Shown here: positions 26,649-34,524 of the stretch, one piece after another
How positions within the stretch are numbered: the first letter of the stretch is position 1
Layout of the letters: every line of letters starts with the position of its first letter
Source: RGIG4079 sp045596365
GTDB lineage: Bacteria; Bacteroidota; Bacteroidia; Bacteroidales; Muribaculaceae
Reading direction: 5' to 3'
Assembly: GCA_045596365.1 (NCBI GenBank)
Contig: JAZOCE010000016.1
Location: forward strand, 1 to 44,360
Length of the DNA stretch: 44,360 nt
Notes under the pieces: generated by a model
What the model saw: only the letters and a program-made list of their open reading frames with translations
What the model was told of the DNA's origin: nothing
Databases searched by the model: none
Program-made: the position numbers and the translations under genes

Positions 26649-27113
26649 ATGATAACAGCAGGAATATTTCAGACCGTCGAGTTTTATGTAATTGCGGTGC
26701 TTATCGCAGCGATGATAGTGGCATTAGTGGCACGTCCGGCATCACGTGGTGAGGCACGACAGTATCTGCTTGTTGGGGATTTGATAGCTTGTGGAAATGA
26801 TAATCCTGCAATCACATTGAGAGCCAATAATGATGGTTCAGTAACACTCACAAGACATGGAATAGAAGGCATTACATCAACGGGAGCAGTGAGTCTTGCG
26901 GTGAATGTTATAGGGTGGGATATTGTGATTGAGGAGCGATTAAGTGAAGGTTTTTCTGGTGATGAGCCCATTGATACGGCTGTGTTTAAGTTGGATTTCT
27001 TGGCTCCGGAACGTTATCACATCAGATATAACTCCTCGGCTACAGGACGCTTTGTCGCCACTTCCTTCCATAACCGCTTAGGGTATGCTATCGTTTGCAG
27101 TCTGAGACAATAA
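26649..27113 (+). CDS. Membrane-anchored protein of unknown function
   Basis: Starting from ATG 26649 the protein has 154 residues: a membrane helix at about 7-28 (FYVIAVLIAAMIVALVA) and a soluble part rich in beta-strand-like sequence (LLVGDLIACGNDNPAITLRANNDG, SVTLTRHGIEG). The C-terminal part has LDFLAPERYHIRYNSS and ends in YAIVCSLRQ. No known family was recognised. The start was chosen because the promoter overlaps the earlier in-frame ATG, and Met22 would cut the membrane helix. It may be a single-gene unit. Confidence 0.75.
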   Translation: MITAGIFQTVEFYVIAVLIAAMIVALVARPASRGEARQYLLVGDLIACGNDNPAITLRANNDGSVTLTRHGIEGITSTGAVSLAVNVIGWDIVIEERLSEGFSGDEPIDTAVFKLDFLAPERYHIRYNSSATGRFVATSFHNRLGYAIVCSLRQ

Positions 27114-27166
27114 TATTGTTCTTATGTTACAAAGCTTCTAAAAATTACACATTATCCTTGTTTTTT

Positions 27167-27201
27167 GTGCAAAAATCGGAGATTAGTACAAAAAAATCGG
27201 A
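27167..27201 (+). repeat. Two-copy operator-like direct repeat
   Basis: GTGCAAAAATCGGA (27167-27180) and GTACAAAAAAATCGGA (27186-27201). The shared AAAAATCGGA cores start 21 bases apart (two helical turns), and the second ends 9 bases before a -7 element. Confidence 0.6.
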
Positions 27202-27210
27202 ATTATTTAC

Positions 27211-27218
27211 TATATTTG
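27211..27218 (+). promoter_or_regulatory. -7 element of the 47-residue gene
   Basis: TATATTTG lies 22 bases before the ATG at 27240. The expected -33 position falls inside the second operator-like repeat and has no TTTG. Confidence 0.5.
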
Positions 27219-27239
27219 CGCCGGATAAATTGAGATAAT

Positions 27240-27383
27240 ATGAAAAAATGTAATTTTAGCGATGGCTCGGCAATCGTTGAAGTTTATCAATCAGGGGATG
27301 TGTATAATGATAAGATTGTATGGTTTAAGAATCCTACTGAGGTTGATTTTGGCAGAATTAAGGATTGGTATCGCGTGAAATAA
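27240..27383 (+). CDS. Small 47-residue protein
   Basis: ATG at 27240 and TAA at 27381-27383 give 47 residues. It starts MKKCNFSDGSAIVEVYQS and ends GRIKDWYRVK. It is hydrophilic and mostly beta-like by eye, with no signal peptide and one Cys near the start. A promoter -7 box 22 bases upstream, an operator-like repeat in front and a second promoter inside its 3' end, for the next gene, support it as a real gene. No family was recognised. Confidence 0.55.
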   Translation: MKKCNFSDGSAIVEVYQSGDVYNDKIVWFKNPTEVDFGRIKDWYRVK

Positions 27384-27396
27384 ATTATTAAATTTG
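27365..27396 (+). promoter_or_regulatory. Promoter of the acyl-CoA synthetase gene
   Basis: TTG (27365-27367), 21 bases, TAAATTTG (27389-27396). It overlaps the end of the 47-residue gene. Confidence 0.55.
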
Positions 27397-27491
27397 TAAT
27401 AATTTTAAATTCGGCATGAAATCTAAGGAATGTTCACATTAGTATCTAAATAGAAATTAATTTGAGCGTTTTCAATATAAAAAAGCAAATT

Positions 27492-29150
27492 ATGAATTTT
27501 ACATCAGTAAACAAGCTTTTTGAAGCTTCATTTAAAACTAACTGGGATCGACCGGCTATTTCAAACTATCAAGGTGAGACGTTTCATTATCGTGACATTG
27601 CTCGCAAAATAGAAAAGTTGCACATAATGTTTGAGGAATGTGGTTTGGAAAAAGGCAATAAAGTTGCTTTATGTTCAAGAAACCAAGCAAACTGGGCTAT
27701 TTCTTTCCTTGCGACAATGACCTATGGAGCCGTTCCTGTGCCATTAATGCACGAATTTAAGCCTTCAAATATTCATCACTTGGTGAATCATTCAGAATCA
27801 AAGGTGTTATTTGTTGATAGCGTTATTTGGGAAAGCTTATATGAGAATGAGATGCCTGATGTTCAAGCCATAATTCAAGTGGATAATTTTGAATTGCTTT
27901 ATTCTTCAAATGAAGGTATTACTGACGCGCGTAATCGTTTGAACGAACTATTTGGCAAGAAGTACCCCAAGATTTTCACTACTGATTGTTTAAACTATTA
28001 TGAAGATAAGGCAGAGGAATTAGCTATCATCAACTATACATCAGGAACGTCGGGATTCTCTAAGGGTGTAATGATTCCATATAGAGCTGTTGCATCTAAC
28101 CTTGAATTTGGTAGAAAAGTCCTTCCGCAGATTACCAACACATCAAGAGTAGTATCGATGTTGCCTTGTGCACACATGTATGGTCTCATGTTTGAGGTAT
28201 TGTATGAATTGTCCCAGGGGTGTCATGTTCACTTCCTTTCACGTCTTCCAAGCCCAAAGATTATTATGAAGGCTTTGTCGGAAGTAAAACCAACAGTAGT
28301 TATCGCTGTCCCTCTTATTATAGAAAAGATTTATAAGAACAAAGTTAAGCCTGTATTGGAAAGAGCCGGTATTAAGTATGCACTAAAAGTGCCTGGGCTT
28401 GATAAGATTATTACCGATAGAATTAAAAATGAGCTTATAGCAGCATTTGGAGGCGAATTCTATGAAGTAATCATTGGAGGTGCGGCATTTAACAAGGAGG
28501 TTGAGTCGTTCTTTAAGAGAATGGGATTCCCATTCACTGTGGGTTATGGAATGACTGAATGTGCGCCTATTATCACATACTCAGACTGGAAAACTGAGAA
28601 GCTATATTCTTGTGGAGAAATAGTGCCAAATATGGAAATGAAGATTGATTCTCCCGATCCGCAAAATATTCCCGGTGAATTGCTTGTAAGAGGTGCAAAT
28701 GTATTTTTGGGATACTACAAAAATCCCGAAGCGACTGAAGAAGTCCTTGATAAAGAGGGATGGTTGCACACAGGCGACATGGGTGTTATTGATGCCGATG
28801 GCTGTTTGTTCTTGCGTGGCAGGTCAAAGTGTATGATTCTCGGACCTTCAGGTCAAAATATTTATCCCGAAGAAATCGAAGCTGTTCTTGATGCGAGAAC
28901 TTATTTTGCTGAATCTCTTGTGATTGAAGATAAAGGCGGCCTCACAGCTTTGGTTTATCCCGATTTTGACCAAGGAGCAAAAGATGGCATGGATCAAGAA
29001 ACATTTGTGAAATATATTGAATCAACTCTTCCTGAAATTAATAAAGAGCTTCCTAACTATGCTCGCTTGGCAAAAATAGAAGTCATTTCAGAAGCGTTTG
29101 AACGAACACCTAAAAAGAGCATCAAACGCTATCTTTACCAACGAAAATAA
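27492..29150 (+). CDS. AMP-forming acyl-CoA/acyl-ACP synthetase, long-chain type
   Basis: The 552-residue cytosolic enzyme has the ANL adenylating-enzyme motifs: YTSGTSGFSKGV (A3, near 28035), YGMTECAPI (A5), GELLVRGANVFLGYYKNPEAT (A6/A7 region), GWLHTGDMG (A7), LRGRSKCMI and, near the C-terminus, RTPKKSIKRYL (Lys of A10). These activate a carboxylate with ATP. The bulk, with an LxxLxHEFKPSN-like linker and the fatty acyl-CoA ligase layout, suggests a fatty acid substrate, though the chain length cannot be told. The in-frame TTG at 27462 would add ten residues, but the ATG at 27492 is the normal start. No acyl-carrier gene is adjacent. Confidence 0.9.
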   Translation: MNFTSVNKLFEASFKTNWDRPAISNYQGETFHYRDIARKIEKLHIMFEECGLEKGNKVALCSRNQANWAISFLATMTYGAVPVPLMHEFKPSNIHHLVNHSESKVLFVDSVIWESLYENEMPDVQAIIQVDNFELLYSSNEGITDARNRLNELFGKKYPKIFTTDCLNYYEDKAEELAIINYTSGTSGFSKGVMIPYRAVASNLEFGRKVLPQITNTSRVVSMLPCAHMYGLMFEVLYELSQGCHVHFLSRLPSPKIIMKALSEVKPTVVIAVPLIIEKIYKNKVKPVLERAGIKYALKVPGLDKIITDRIKNELIAAFGGEFYEVIIGGAAFNKEVESFFKRMGFPFTVGYGMTECAPIITYSDWKTEKLYSCGEIVPNMEMKIDSPDPQNIPGELLVRGANVFLGYYKNPEATEEVLDKEGWLHTGDMGVIDADGCLFLRGRSKCMILGPSGQNIYPEEIEAVLDARTYFAESLVIEDKGGLTALVYPDFDQGAKDGMDQETFVKYIESTLPEINKELPNYARLAKIEVISEAFERTPKKSIKRYLYQRK

Positions 29151-29163
29151 TATCAATTCTAAA

Positions 29164-29201
29164 AACTAAAATGGGTGTTAAGCAATTCACCCATTTTAGT
29201 T
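29164..29201. terminator. Hairpin after the acyl-CoA synthetase gene
   Basis: AACTAAAATGGGTG (29164-29177) pairs perfectly over 14 bp with CACCCATTTTAGTT (29188-29201). The T-run is only internal to the stem, so its strength as a terminator is uncertain. It marks the left edge of the AT-rich island. Confidence 0.7.
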
Positions 29202-29220
29202 ATGTGCATTTTGCTATTAT

Positions 29221-29252
29221 TTTGAGAAATATCAGAAAAATCATTACATTTG
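29221..29252 (+). promoter_or_regulatory. Promoter leading into the structured leader of the AT-rich island
   Basis: TTTG (29221-29224), 20 bases, TACATTTG (29245-29252): full consensus. No gene begins for the next 340 bases, so the transcript must be a long leader, a non-coding RNA, or both. Confidence 0.8.
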
Positions 29253-29347
29253 CGATAATAACAATAAAAACATATGCCTATGATAAAATAGCATAATTTA
29301 GATATGCACATATAGAATTTATACGGAAAAGCGTTTAGCTTATATTC

Positions 29348-29494
29348 TTGTTCTTGAAACTTCGACACTTTCAACGACAACCAAGAGTAGAGCAATGACG
29401 TTCACGCCTCAGGCGTGGGCTTTACTCATGCATTGGTTGTCAGGTAGTCGAAGACCTCAAGAACAAATTCAGGAGTTTTGTCCGCGCTTTTTTT
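29348..29494 (+). ncRNA. Rod-like structured RNA or palindromic mobile element
   Basis: Five stems nest almost perfectly. TTGTTCTTGA (29348-29357) pairs with TCAAGAACAA (29457-29466), CTTCGAC (29360) with GTCGAAG (29447), and GACAACCAA (29376) with TTGGTTGTC (29433). GAGTAGAGC (29385) pairs with GCTTTACTC (29419, one G-U), and CACGCC (29403) with GGCGTG (29412). Together they give 41 base pairs in 119 nt. A T-run (29488-29494) follows, then a small hairpin GTCTTG-ATG-CAAGAC (29505-29519). It could be a non-coding RNA, a cis leader for the next gene, or a MITE/REP-type mobile palindrome. Function unknown. Confidence 0.65.
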
Positions 29495-29594
29495 GTGCAT
29501 ATTTGTCTTGATGCAAGACTTATAAAGGACAACAAAGGAGTAATCCGAAATGCCTTAAAATGAGTAGGAATAAGAACTTATAAATTATAAAACA

Positions 29595-30020
29595 ATGAAA
29601 AAATATTTACTTATAGCATTATTTGTTATAATTTCAAATAATGCATTTTCGCAATGGTATGGTGGCGTTTCTCCTCAAGTATACTATGACCCATGTGTCC
29701 AAGCTGCAATCCAAGCTGCACAATCATCTAATTGGGTAATGCAAAATAATCAGATGATAATGCAACAACAGCAAATGATGATAAATAATGGATGGTATTC
29801 AACCCCATCATATAATCAAAATAGTACTCAATCAACTGAAAGTCGTTCTTCTCGAAAACAGAAAGTATGTGGAGCCTGTGGTGGTAAGGGGTGGATTCCT
29901 GAAACAAAAGGTGTTGCATCATATGGTCAGACAAAATGGTGTAGTCGGTGTGAAAAAGAGGTGCCATCAAACCATTATCATGCTACATGTCCAAGTTGTA
30001 ACGGGACAGGTAAATGGTAA
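29595..30020 (+). CDS. Secreted CxxCxGxG zinc-finger-like protein
   Basis: The 141-residue protein has a signal peptide to about residue 20 (MKKYLLIALFVIISNNAFSQ) and a Gln/Asn/Met-rich middle (NNQMIMQQQQMMINNGW). The C-terminal third holds three metal-binding-like pairs: CGACGGKGW (95-100 region), CSRCEK, and CPSCNGTG. The first and last are the CxxCxGxG motif of DnaJ zinc fingers and disulfide/redox helper proteins. A secreted zinc finger like this is uncommon. It lies in the AT-rich island, about 100 bases before a beta-helix-like secreted gene. No family was recognised. Confidence 0.75.
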   Translation: MKKYLLIALFVIISNNAFSQWYGGVSPQVYYDPCVQAAIQAAQSSNWVMQNNQMIMQQQQMMINNGWYSTPSYNQNSTQSTESRSSRKQKVCGACGGKGWIPETKGVASYGQTKWCSRCEKEVPSNHYHATCPSCNGTGKW

Positions 30021-30119
30021 AATAGTATAATGTGATAAGTTGATATATAACACATCGTTTATTTTAATAATTCAAAGATTATAATATATAAGGTATAAAC
30101 TAATAATATAAGAACAACA

Positions 30120-31109
30120 ATGAAAAAATATTTAATTTATATATTAATGCTAGTATCTATGATTCAGATTAAAGCTCAATCTCAAATTGCAACATTATGC
30201 TCAGACGGAGAAATAATCTCTTTTTATGGATTAAATGCATTGCAAGAAGCTCATAATAAAGCAAACAATGGAGATATAATAACATTATCTTCTGGAAATT
30301 TTCTGAGTACAGATATAACCAAAGCGATAACATTAAGAGGTGAAGGTATGAATTATGATCCCTCTGTTAACAAAGAAATAACATTAATAACAGGAGATTT
30401 TAATATAAATATATCAGATACAATTAATAAACTTACAATAGAAGGGATTGTGAATAATCAACAAATCTATATTCATAATAAACTTAAAGATGCAACTTTT
30501 CTGAAATGCAGATTTAATAGGATACTTAGAAATGATGTAAATGCTACAGAAATTTCAAATTTAAATGTAGTACATTGTGATGTTACATTGGATTTCACGT
30601 CATCATATAAGAGTACTATTAATTTTTTAAATAGTGTTATAAACCTTAATACAAGTTTAAGTTTGCACTCTAAAAATACTGCATATTATAACATGATAAA
30701 CTGTATTGTATTGTTTAATTATACAACATATATAAATAATACTCATTTTAGAAATTGTATTTTAATTGATAAACTAAATAATAGTGAAAGCTCAATAAAA
30801 GCAGGGAATTCTTGTTATAATTGTTTGTATATAGGAAATCATGCAACACCATTCTTTAATATGTCAGGACAAAATTGGAATTTATTATCAAATAATAATA
30901 TATTTAAACCTAACACTTTTTATTATATTGAAGAAAATGTAAAAAGTAATTATATAGGAACGGATGGAACAGAAATTGGATTGTATGGAGGGTCTTTGCC
31001 ATTTGATGCTAATACAACGGGTCCACAAATTGTCAAATGTAATGTCGCATCAAAAACGACTATTGATGGGAAACTAAGTATAGATATTGAAATTAAAAGT
31101 GCTGATTAG
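30120..31109 (+). CDS. Secreted beta-helix-like protein
   Basis: This 329-residue protein has a signal peptide (MKKYLIYILMLVSMIQIKAQ, cleavage near residue 20). The rest is a run of short strands with repeated polar Asn/Thr-rich turns (LQEAHNKANNGDIITLSSGNF, then ILRNDVN... LNVVHCDVTLDF... NFLNSVINLN... MINCIVLFN... FRNCILIDKL). That is the pattern of a right-handed parallel beta-helix. It closes with a GLYGGSLPFDANTTGPQIV-type segment, seen in similar Bacteroidota proteins. It ends only 2 bases before the next gene, so they are translationally linked. Ligand or substrate unknown; carbohydrate lyase or adhesin roles are both possible. Confidence 0.72.
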   Translation: MKKYLIYILMLVSMIQIKAQSQIATLCSDGEIISFYGLNALQEAHNKANNGDIITLSSGNFLSTDITKAITLRGEGMNYDPSVNKEITLITGDFNINISDTINKLTIEGIVNNQQIYIHNKLKDATFLKCRFNRILRNDVNATEISNLNVVHCDVTLDFTSSYKSTINFLNSVINLNTSLSLHSKNTAYYNMINCIVLFNYTTYINNTHFRNCILIDKLNNSESSIKAGNSCYNCLYIGNHATPFFNMSGQNWNLLSNNNIFKPNTFYYIEENVKSNYIGTDGTEIGLYGGSLPFDANTTGPQIVKCNVASKTTIDGKLSIDIEIKSAD

Positions 31110-31111
31110 TA

Positions 31112-34100
31112 ATGCGAAGATGGGCCTTTATAGTGTTCGTGTGTAGTATAATTGCGTATGGACATGCAGGATATGAATATCGCTACTGGTTTGATTATTC
31201 AGATAAAAACAGTATAACTGAGAAGATTGATACCCCTTTTATAAAAATAAATGTAGATGTTAGTGATTTGACTGAAACTTTACATACGATTAATTTTCAA
31301 GTAAAAGATTCTGATAACGTATGGAGTTCACCTATTTCGAGATGTTTTATAAAAGTTCCACAGTTAGTGGAAAATACGAGATTATTGTGTATTTGTAATA
31401 TTGATGACTTAGAATATTCAAAAGTAAATATAAATGCTGAGAATTTGGGTTTTATAGAGATTGATGCCTCAAAAATATCACAGGGTATTCATAAAATCAA
31501 TATTCAATTATATTCTCATAATGGAAGACTTATAGTTAATCATGATGGATTCTTTTTGAAAATACCTACTACAGAAGATTTAAAAAAGATGAAATTAGAT
31601 TATACAATTGATGGAATATCCCATAATAGATGTAAATGTGAAGTAAATGGTGAAATTTATCATGTTGATTTGGATCTTAAGGAACTATCGGATGGAATAC
31701 ATTCCATAAAGTATCGTTTAGTGAATGAATTAGGTCATACAACACAATCTCAGACGAGTTATTTTTTCAAGGTCCCATTAGGCGGTAATGGGATTAAACA
31801 ATGTGAATATTGGATAAACGATGATGTGGAAAACAAACAATTAAAAGTGTATGATATTCCACAAGATAGTATTAGTTTAGTTTCTTTATTTAAGATAAAG
31901 CAATATCCAATAAGGTCGTCATGCTTCCATTTTGAAATGGACGATAGCATACCAGTATTGTATGCAAAAAATGATTTTTATATTAAATTCATAGATAATG
32001 GAAATAGGATAAGAAGTATATCAGCGCAATTTATTGATGAGTCCGTAAAAGAGGTGTTAAATGTAGAAGATATAAAAGTTGTTAAATCAGGGAAAACGGA
32101 AACTATTTCAAATATTGCCAATGGCTCAATTAGGTGGTATAAATTTTATGCAGAGGAGGGAGATAGTCTTACGTTTAAAACCTCAAAAACATGTACAATT
32201 CAAGTCTTTTCGCCCAAAGGGGATGAACGTTATTGTGTAAATGGAGTTAATGCCTTGATTGAAAATGGTTTCTATGCAGATGTAGATGGCGTTTATTATA
32301 TATCTATTCATGATGTTACGTCAACAACGGGAGTGGATCTAAAGGTGGATTTTAAATTGATAGATAAATATGCCTTAATAGATTATAGCCCAAATAGATC
32401 ATCAAATTTAGGACGATTGTTTTTTGACTTGCATGGTAATGGTTTTAAGTATTTAACGGATATAATGCTTACAAATAATGATACGACAATTATATCTCGG
32501 GCATATAATATTTTGGATAATGCAAATGTAAAGGGATATTTTGATTTAAATAATATACCCAAAGGACTATATGCGCTAAAATTAATGTATTTAGAAGGAG
32601 AGAAGGTTGATTCAATTATAAAAGAAAATGCAATAGTATTGGAGGATGCTGTTTATGGAGATATACAAATAATAATAGATCATGTTCCAACTATAGAGAG
32701 ACCATATCCCATAAAAATTAGAATAAAAAATACAGGAAATGTTCCATATTGGGGCATCCCATTTAATATTGCATATGATAATATAGAAGAGGTTAAATCT
32801 CTTAAATTTAAGAATTTCGGAGTGTTGTGGAATGATTGTCTATTTGATTCAGGTTATCAATATTCATATATAATTGACAATCTGTTTGAAAGTGAATTAA
32901 GGGGGTGCTTAGTTCCAATGGTAATACCTCAGATTAATCCATATGAGGAGATTATATTAGAATTAGGAGCTAATGTTGTTGCTTCAAGATTTAATCTTTA
33001 TGCGTGGGCTGGTAATCCTTGGAGTGAATGGAAACCAACGATAACACCATATAATAACCCAATATGTCGTAATTTACCTAATATGTATGATGCTGCAGAT
33101 ATGGCAGGTGATATTGCGGGGGAATTTATTGGTGAGCTTGGTGGCAGCATTCCAGCCGAAGATGTAGCGAACTTATATTTAGGGATTGGAGAAGTAATAA
33201 GTGGAATTGTTATCGGTTTAGAGCATAAGCAAAGAAAAGCTCAGAGAGATACCTATGGTTCAGACTTTGATATGATTGAAGGGTATCTCCCAAATTATTG
33301 TCCGCTTCGTTCTCCTGCCGAAATTGTAAATGATGCATTACCGAGTATATTTAAATCGAATACATTTAGAACAAATAAAACAAAAGGAAATTCAAAATCG
33401 TTGGGCAGTTATAATCCCAATTGTCCGTATCCAAAACCAACACCAGAGCCAATATTGATGCGAGCGGCATATGATCCTAATGATATTATAGGATATGTAT
33501 CGGAATCTGGGAGTCATTATATAGGCAATCATGTAAAAGATATAACTTATATTATTGAGTTTGAAAATGATTCTACTATGTCTACTGCTCCAGCTCATAG
33601 GATTTTATTATCAGATACATTAGACTCAAAAGTCTTTGATCTGAGTTCAGTTGTTCCAATTAAAATGCAGATTGGACATAAAGTGTATGATTTTTCGGAT
33701 AAGAAGGTTGTGACAATGGATATGAGACCAAGTATAAATGCAATTGCTCAAATATCTGTTGATATTAGCGATAAAGGCATTTTTGAATGTATATTAGAAA
33801 CTCTCGATCCAATAACAATGGAACCTGCAAAATTGCCAATTCAAGGAATATTGCCAATAAATAATTCAGAAGGAAGAGGTGCAGGCTTTGTCTCCTTTAA
33901 TGTAAATCTTAAAGAGGAGCTTGATGATGGGACAGAGATTGCAAATATGGCTAGTATAATATTTGATAGAAATGAAGCAATTCCCACTCCATATTGGATT
34001 AATGAAACTGACTATATAAATCCTGTGAGTTATATAGATACATTAACAATTGAGAATGATTCGACTATAAATATACATATAAAAGGTTTGGATGAACGAT

Positions 34101-34447
34101 CTGGAATATGGAAATACGATATATATTATCAACCTGGAACAGGAGCCGATTGGGTTATGTTGACTGAAGGTATAACTGATAATGTATATTCTTGTCATGT
34201 ATTTGAAGATATCCCTTATAATTTTTGCTCTATCGCAACAGATAAAGCTGGGAATAAAGAGTCTAAAAAATTTGGTGCAGAATATACTTATATTAATGGA
34301 AATGTGACATCTAATGTCGAAATAATAAAGGATGATGTTAGATTAGATGATAATGAATTATATGATTTGTTTGGACGTAAGGTTAATGAAGAAAATCTAA
34401 CTCCAGGTATATATATACTAAATGGGGAGAAGATTTTGATAAAATAA
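31112..34447 (+). CDS. Large modular exported protein, four N-terminal repeats and T9SS-like tail
   Basis: A 1111-residue protein with a signal peptide (RRWAFIVFVCSIIAYGHAG). Four roughly 70-residue repeats fill residues 20-310; each has an L-x-x-G-I/L-H-x-I core and most end in F-x-K-V/I-P. A later region (AAYDPNDIIGYV ... YIIEFENDSTMSTAPAHRILLSDTLD) is the adhesin-like 'DPND' conserved domain of Bacteroidota surface proteins. A fibronectin-like part follows (GLDERSGIWKYDIYYQP), then a short C-terminus LYDLFGRKVNEENLTPGIYIL that resembles a T9SS type A sorting domain. It forms an operon with the beta-helix gene. No enzyme motif was found. Confidence 0.75.
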   Translation: MRRWAFIVFVCSIIAYGHAGYEYRYWFDYSDKNSITEKIDTPFIKINVDVSDLTETLHTINFQVKDSDNVWSSPISRCFIKVPQLVENTRLLCICNIDDLEYSKVNINAENLGFIEIDASKISQGIHKINIQLYSHNGRLIVNHDGFFLKIPTTEDLKKMKLDYTIDGISHNRCKCEVNGEIYHVDLDLKELSDGIHSIKYRLVNELGHTTQSQTSYFFKVPLGGNGIKQCEYWINDDVENKQLKVYDIPQDSISLVSLFKIKQYPIRSSCFHFEMDDSIPVLYAKNDFYIKFIDNGNRIRSISAQFIDESVKEVLNVEDIKVVKSGKTETISNIANGSIRWYKFYAEEGDSLTFKTSKTCTIQVFSPKGDERYCVNGVNALIENGFYADVDGVYYISIHDVTSTTGVDLKVDFKLIDKYALIDYSPNRSSNLGRLFFDLHGNGFKYLTDIMLTNNDTTIISRAYNILDNANVKGYFDLNNIPKGLYALKLMYLEGEKVDSIIKENAIVLEDAVYGDIQIIIDHVPTIERPYPIKIRIKNTGNVPYWGIPFNIAYDNIEEVKSLKFKNFGVLWNDCLFDSGYQYSYIIDNLFESELRGCLVPMVIPQINPYEEIILELGANVVASRFNLYAWAGNPWSEWKPTITPYNNPICRNLPNMYDAADMAGDIAGEFIGELGGSIPAEDVANLYLGIGEVISGIVIGLEHKQRKAQRDTYGSDFDMIEGYLPNYCPLRSPAEIVNDALPSIFKSNTFRTNKTKGNSKSLGSYNPNCPYPKPTPEPILMRAAYDPNDIIGYVSESGSHYIGNHVKDITYIIEFENDSTMSTAPAHRILLSDTLDSKVFDLSSVVPIKMQIGHKVYDFSDKKVVTMDMRPSINAIAQISVDISDKGIFECILETLDPITMEPAKLPIQGILPINNSEGRGAGFVSFNVNLKEELDDGTEIANMASIIFDRNEAIPTPYWINETDYINPVSYIDTLTIENDSTINIHIKGLDERSGIWKYDIYYQPGTGADWVMLTEGITDNVYSCHVFEDIPYNFCSIATDKAGNKESKKFGAEYTYINGNVTSNVEIIKDDVRLDDNELYDLFGRKVNEENLTPGIYILNGEKILIK

Positions 34448-34458
34448 TTAAAATTTTT

Positions 34459-34510
34459 GATACTAAAAGAGGGTAACCAATTACAATTGATTATCCTCTT
34501 TTAGTGTATC
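34459..34510. terminator. Bidirectional hairpin between the AT-rich island and korB
   Basis: ACTAAAAGAGGGTAA pairs with TTATCCTCTTTTAGT (one G-U) and GATA/TATC flanks extend it. It sits between two convergent genes and shares the ACTAAAA/TTTTAGT base with the hairpin at 29164, at the other end of the island. Confidence 0.75.
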
Positions 34511-34524
34511 AGTATAAATAAAAA

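Noticed and set aside
27462..27491. TTG start giving a ten-residue extension of the acyl-CoA synthetase
   Set aside because: A normal ATG at 27492 begins the conserved sequence; the extension has no family-like residues.
29348..29466. Invertible promoter segment flanked by the TTGTTCTTGA/TCAAGAACAA repeats
   Set aside because: The full-consensus promoter (29221-29252) lies outside the repeats, no TAnnTTTG box lies between them, and no invertase gene is near. The interior is itself base-paired, which invertible segments need not be.
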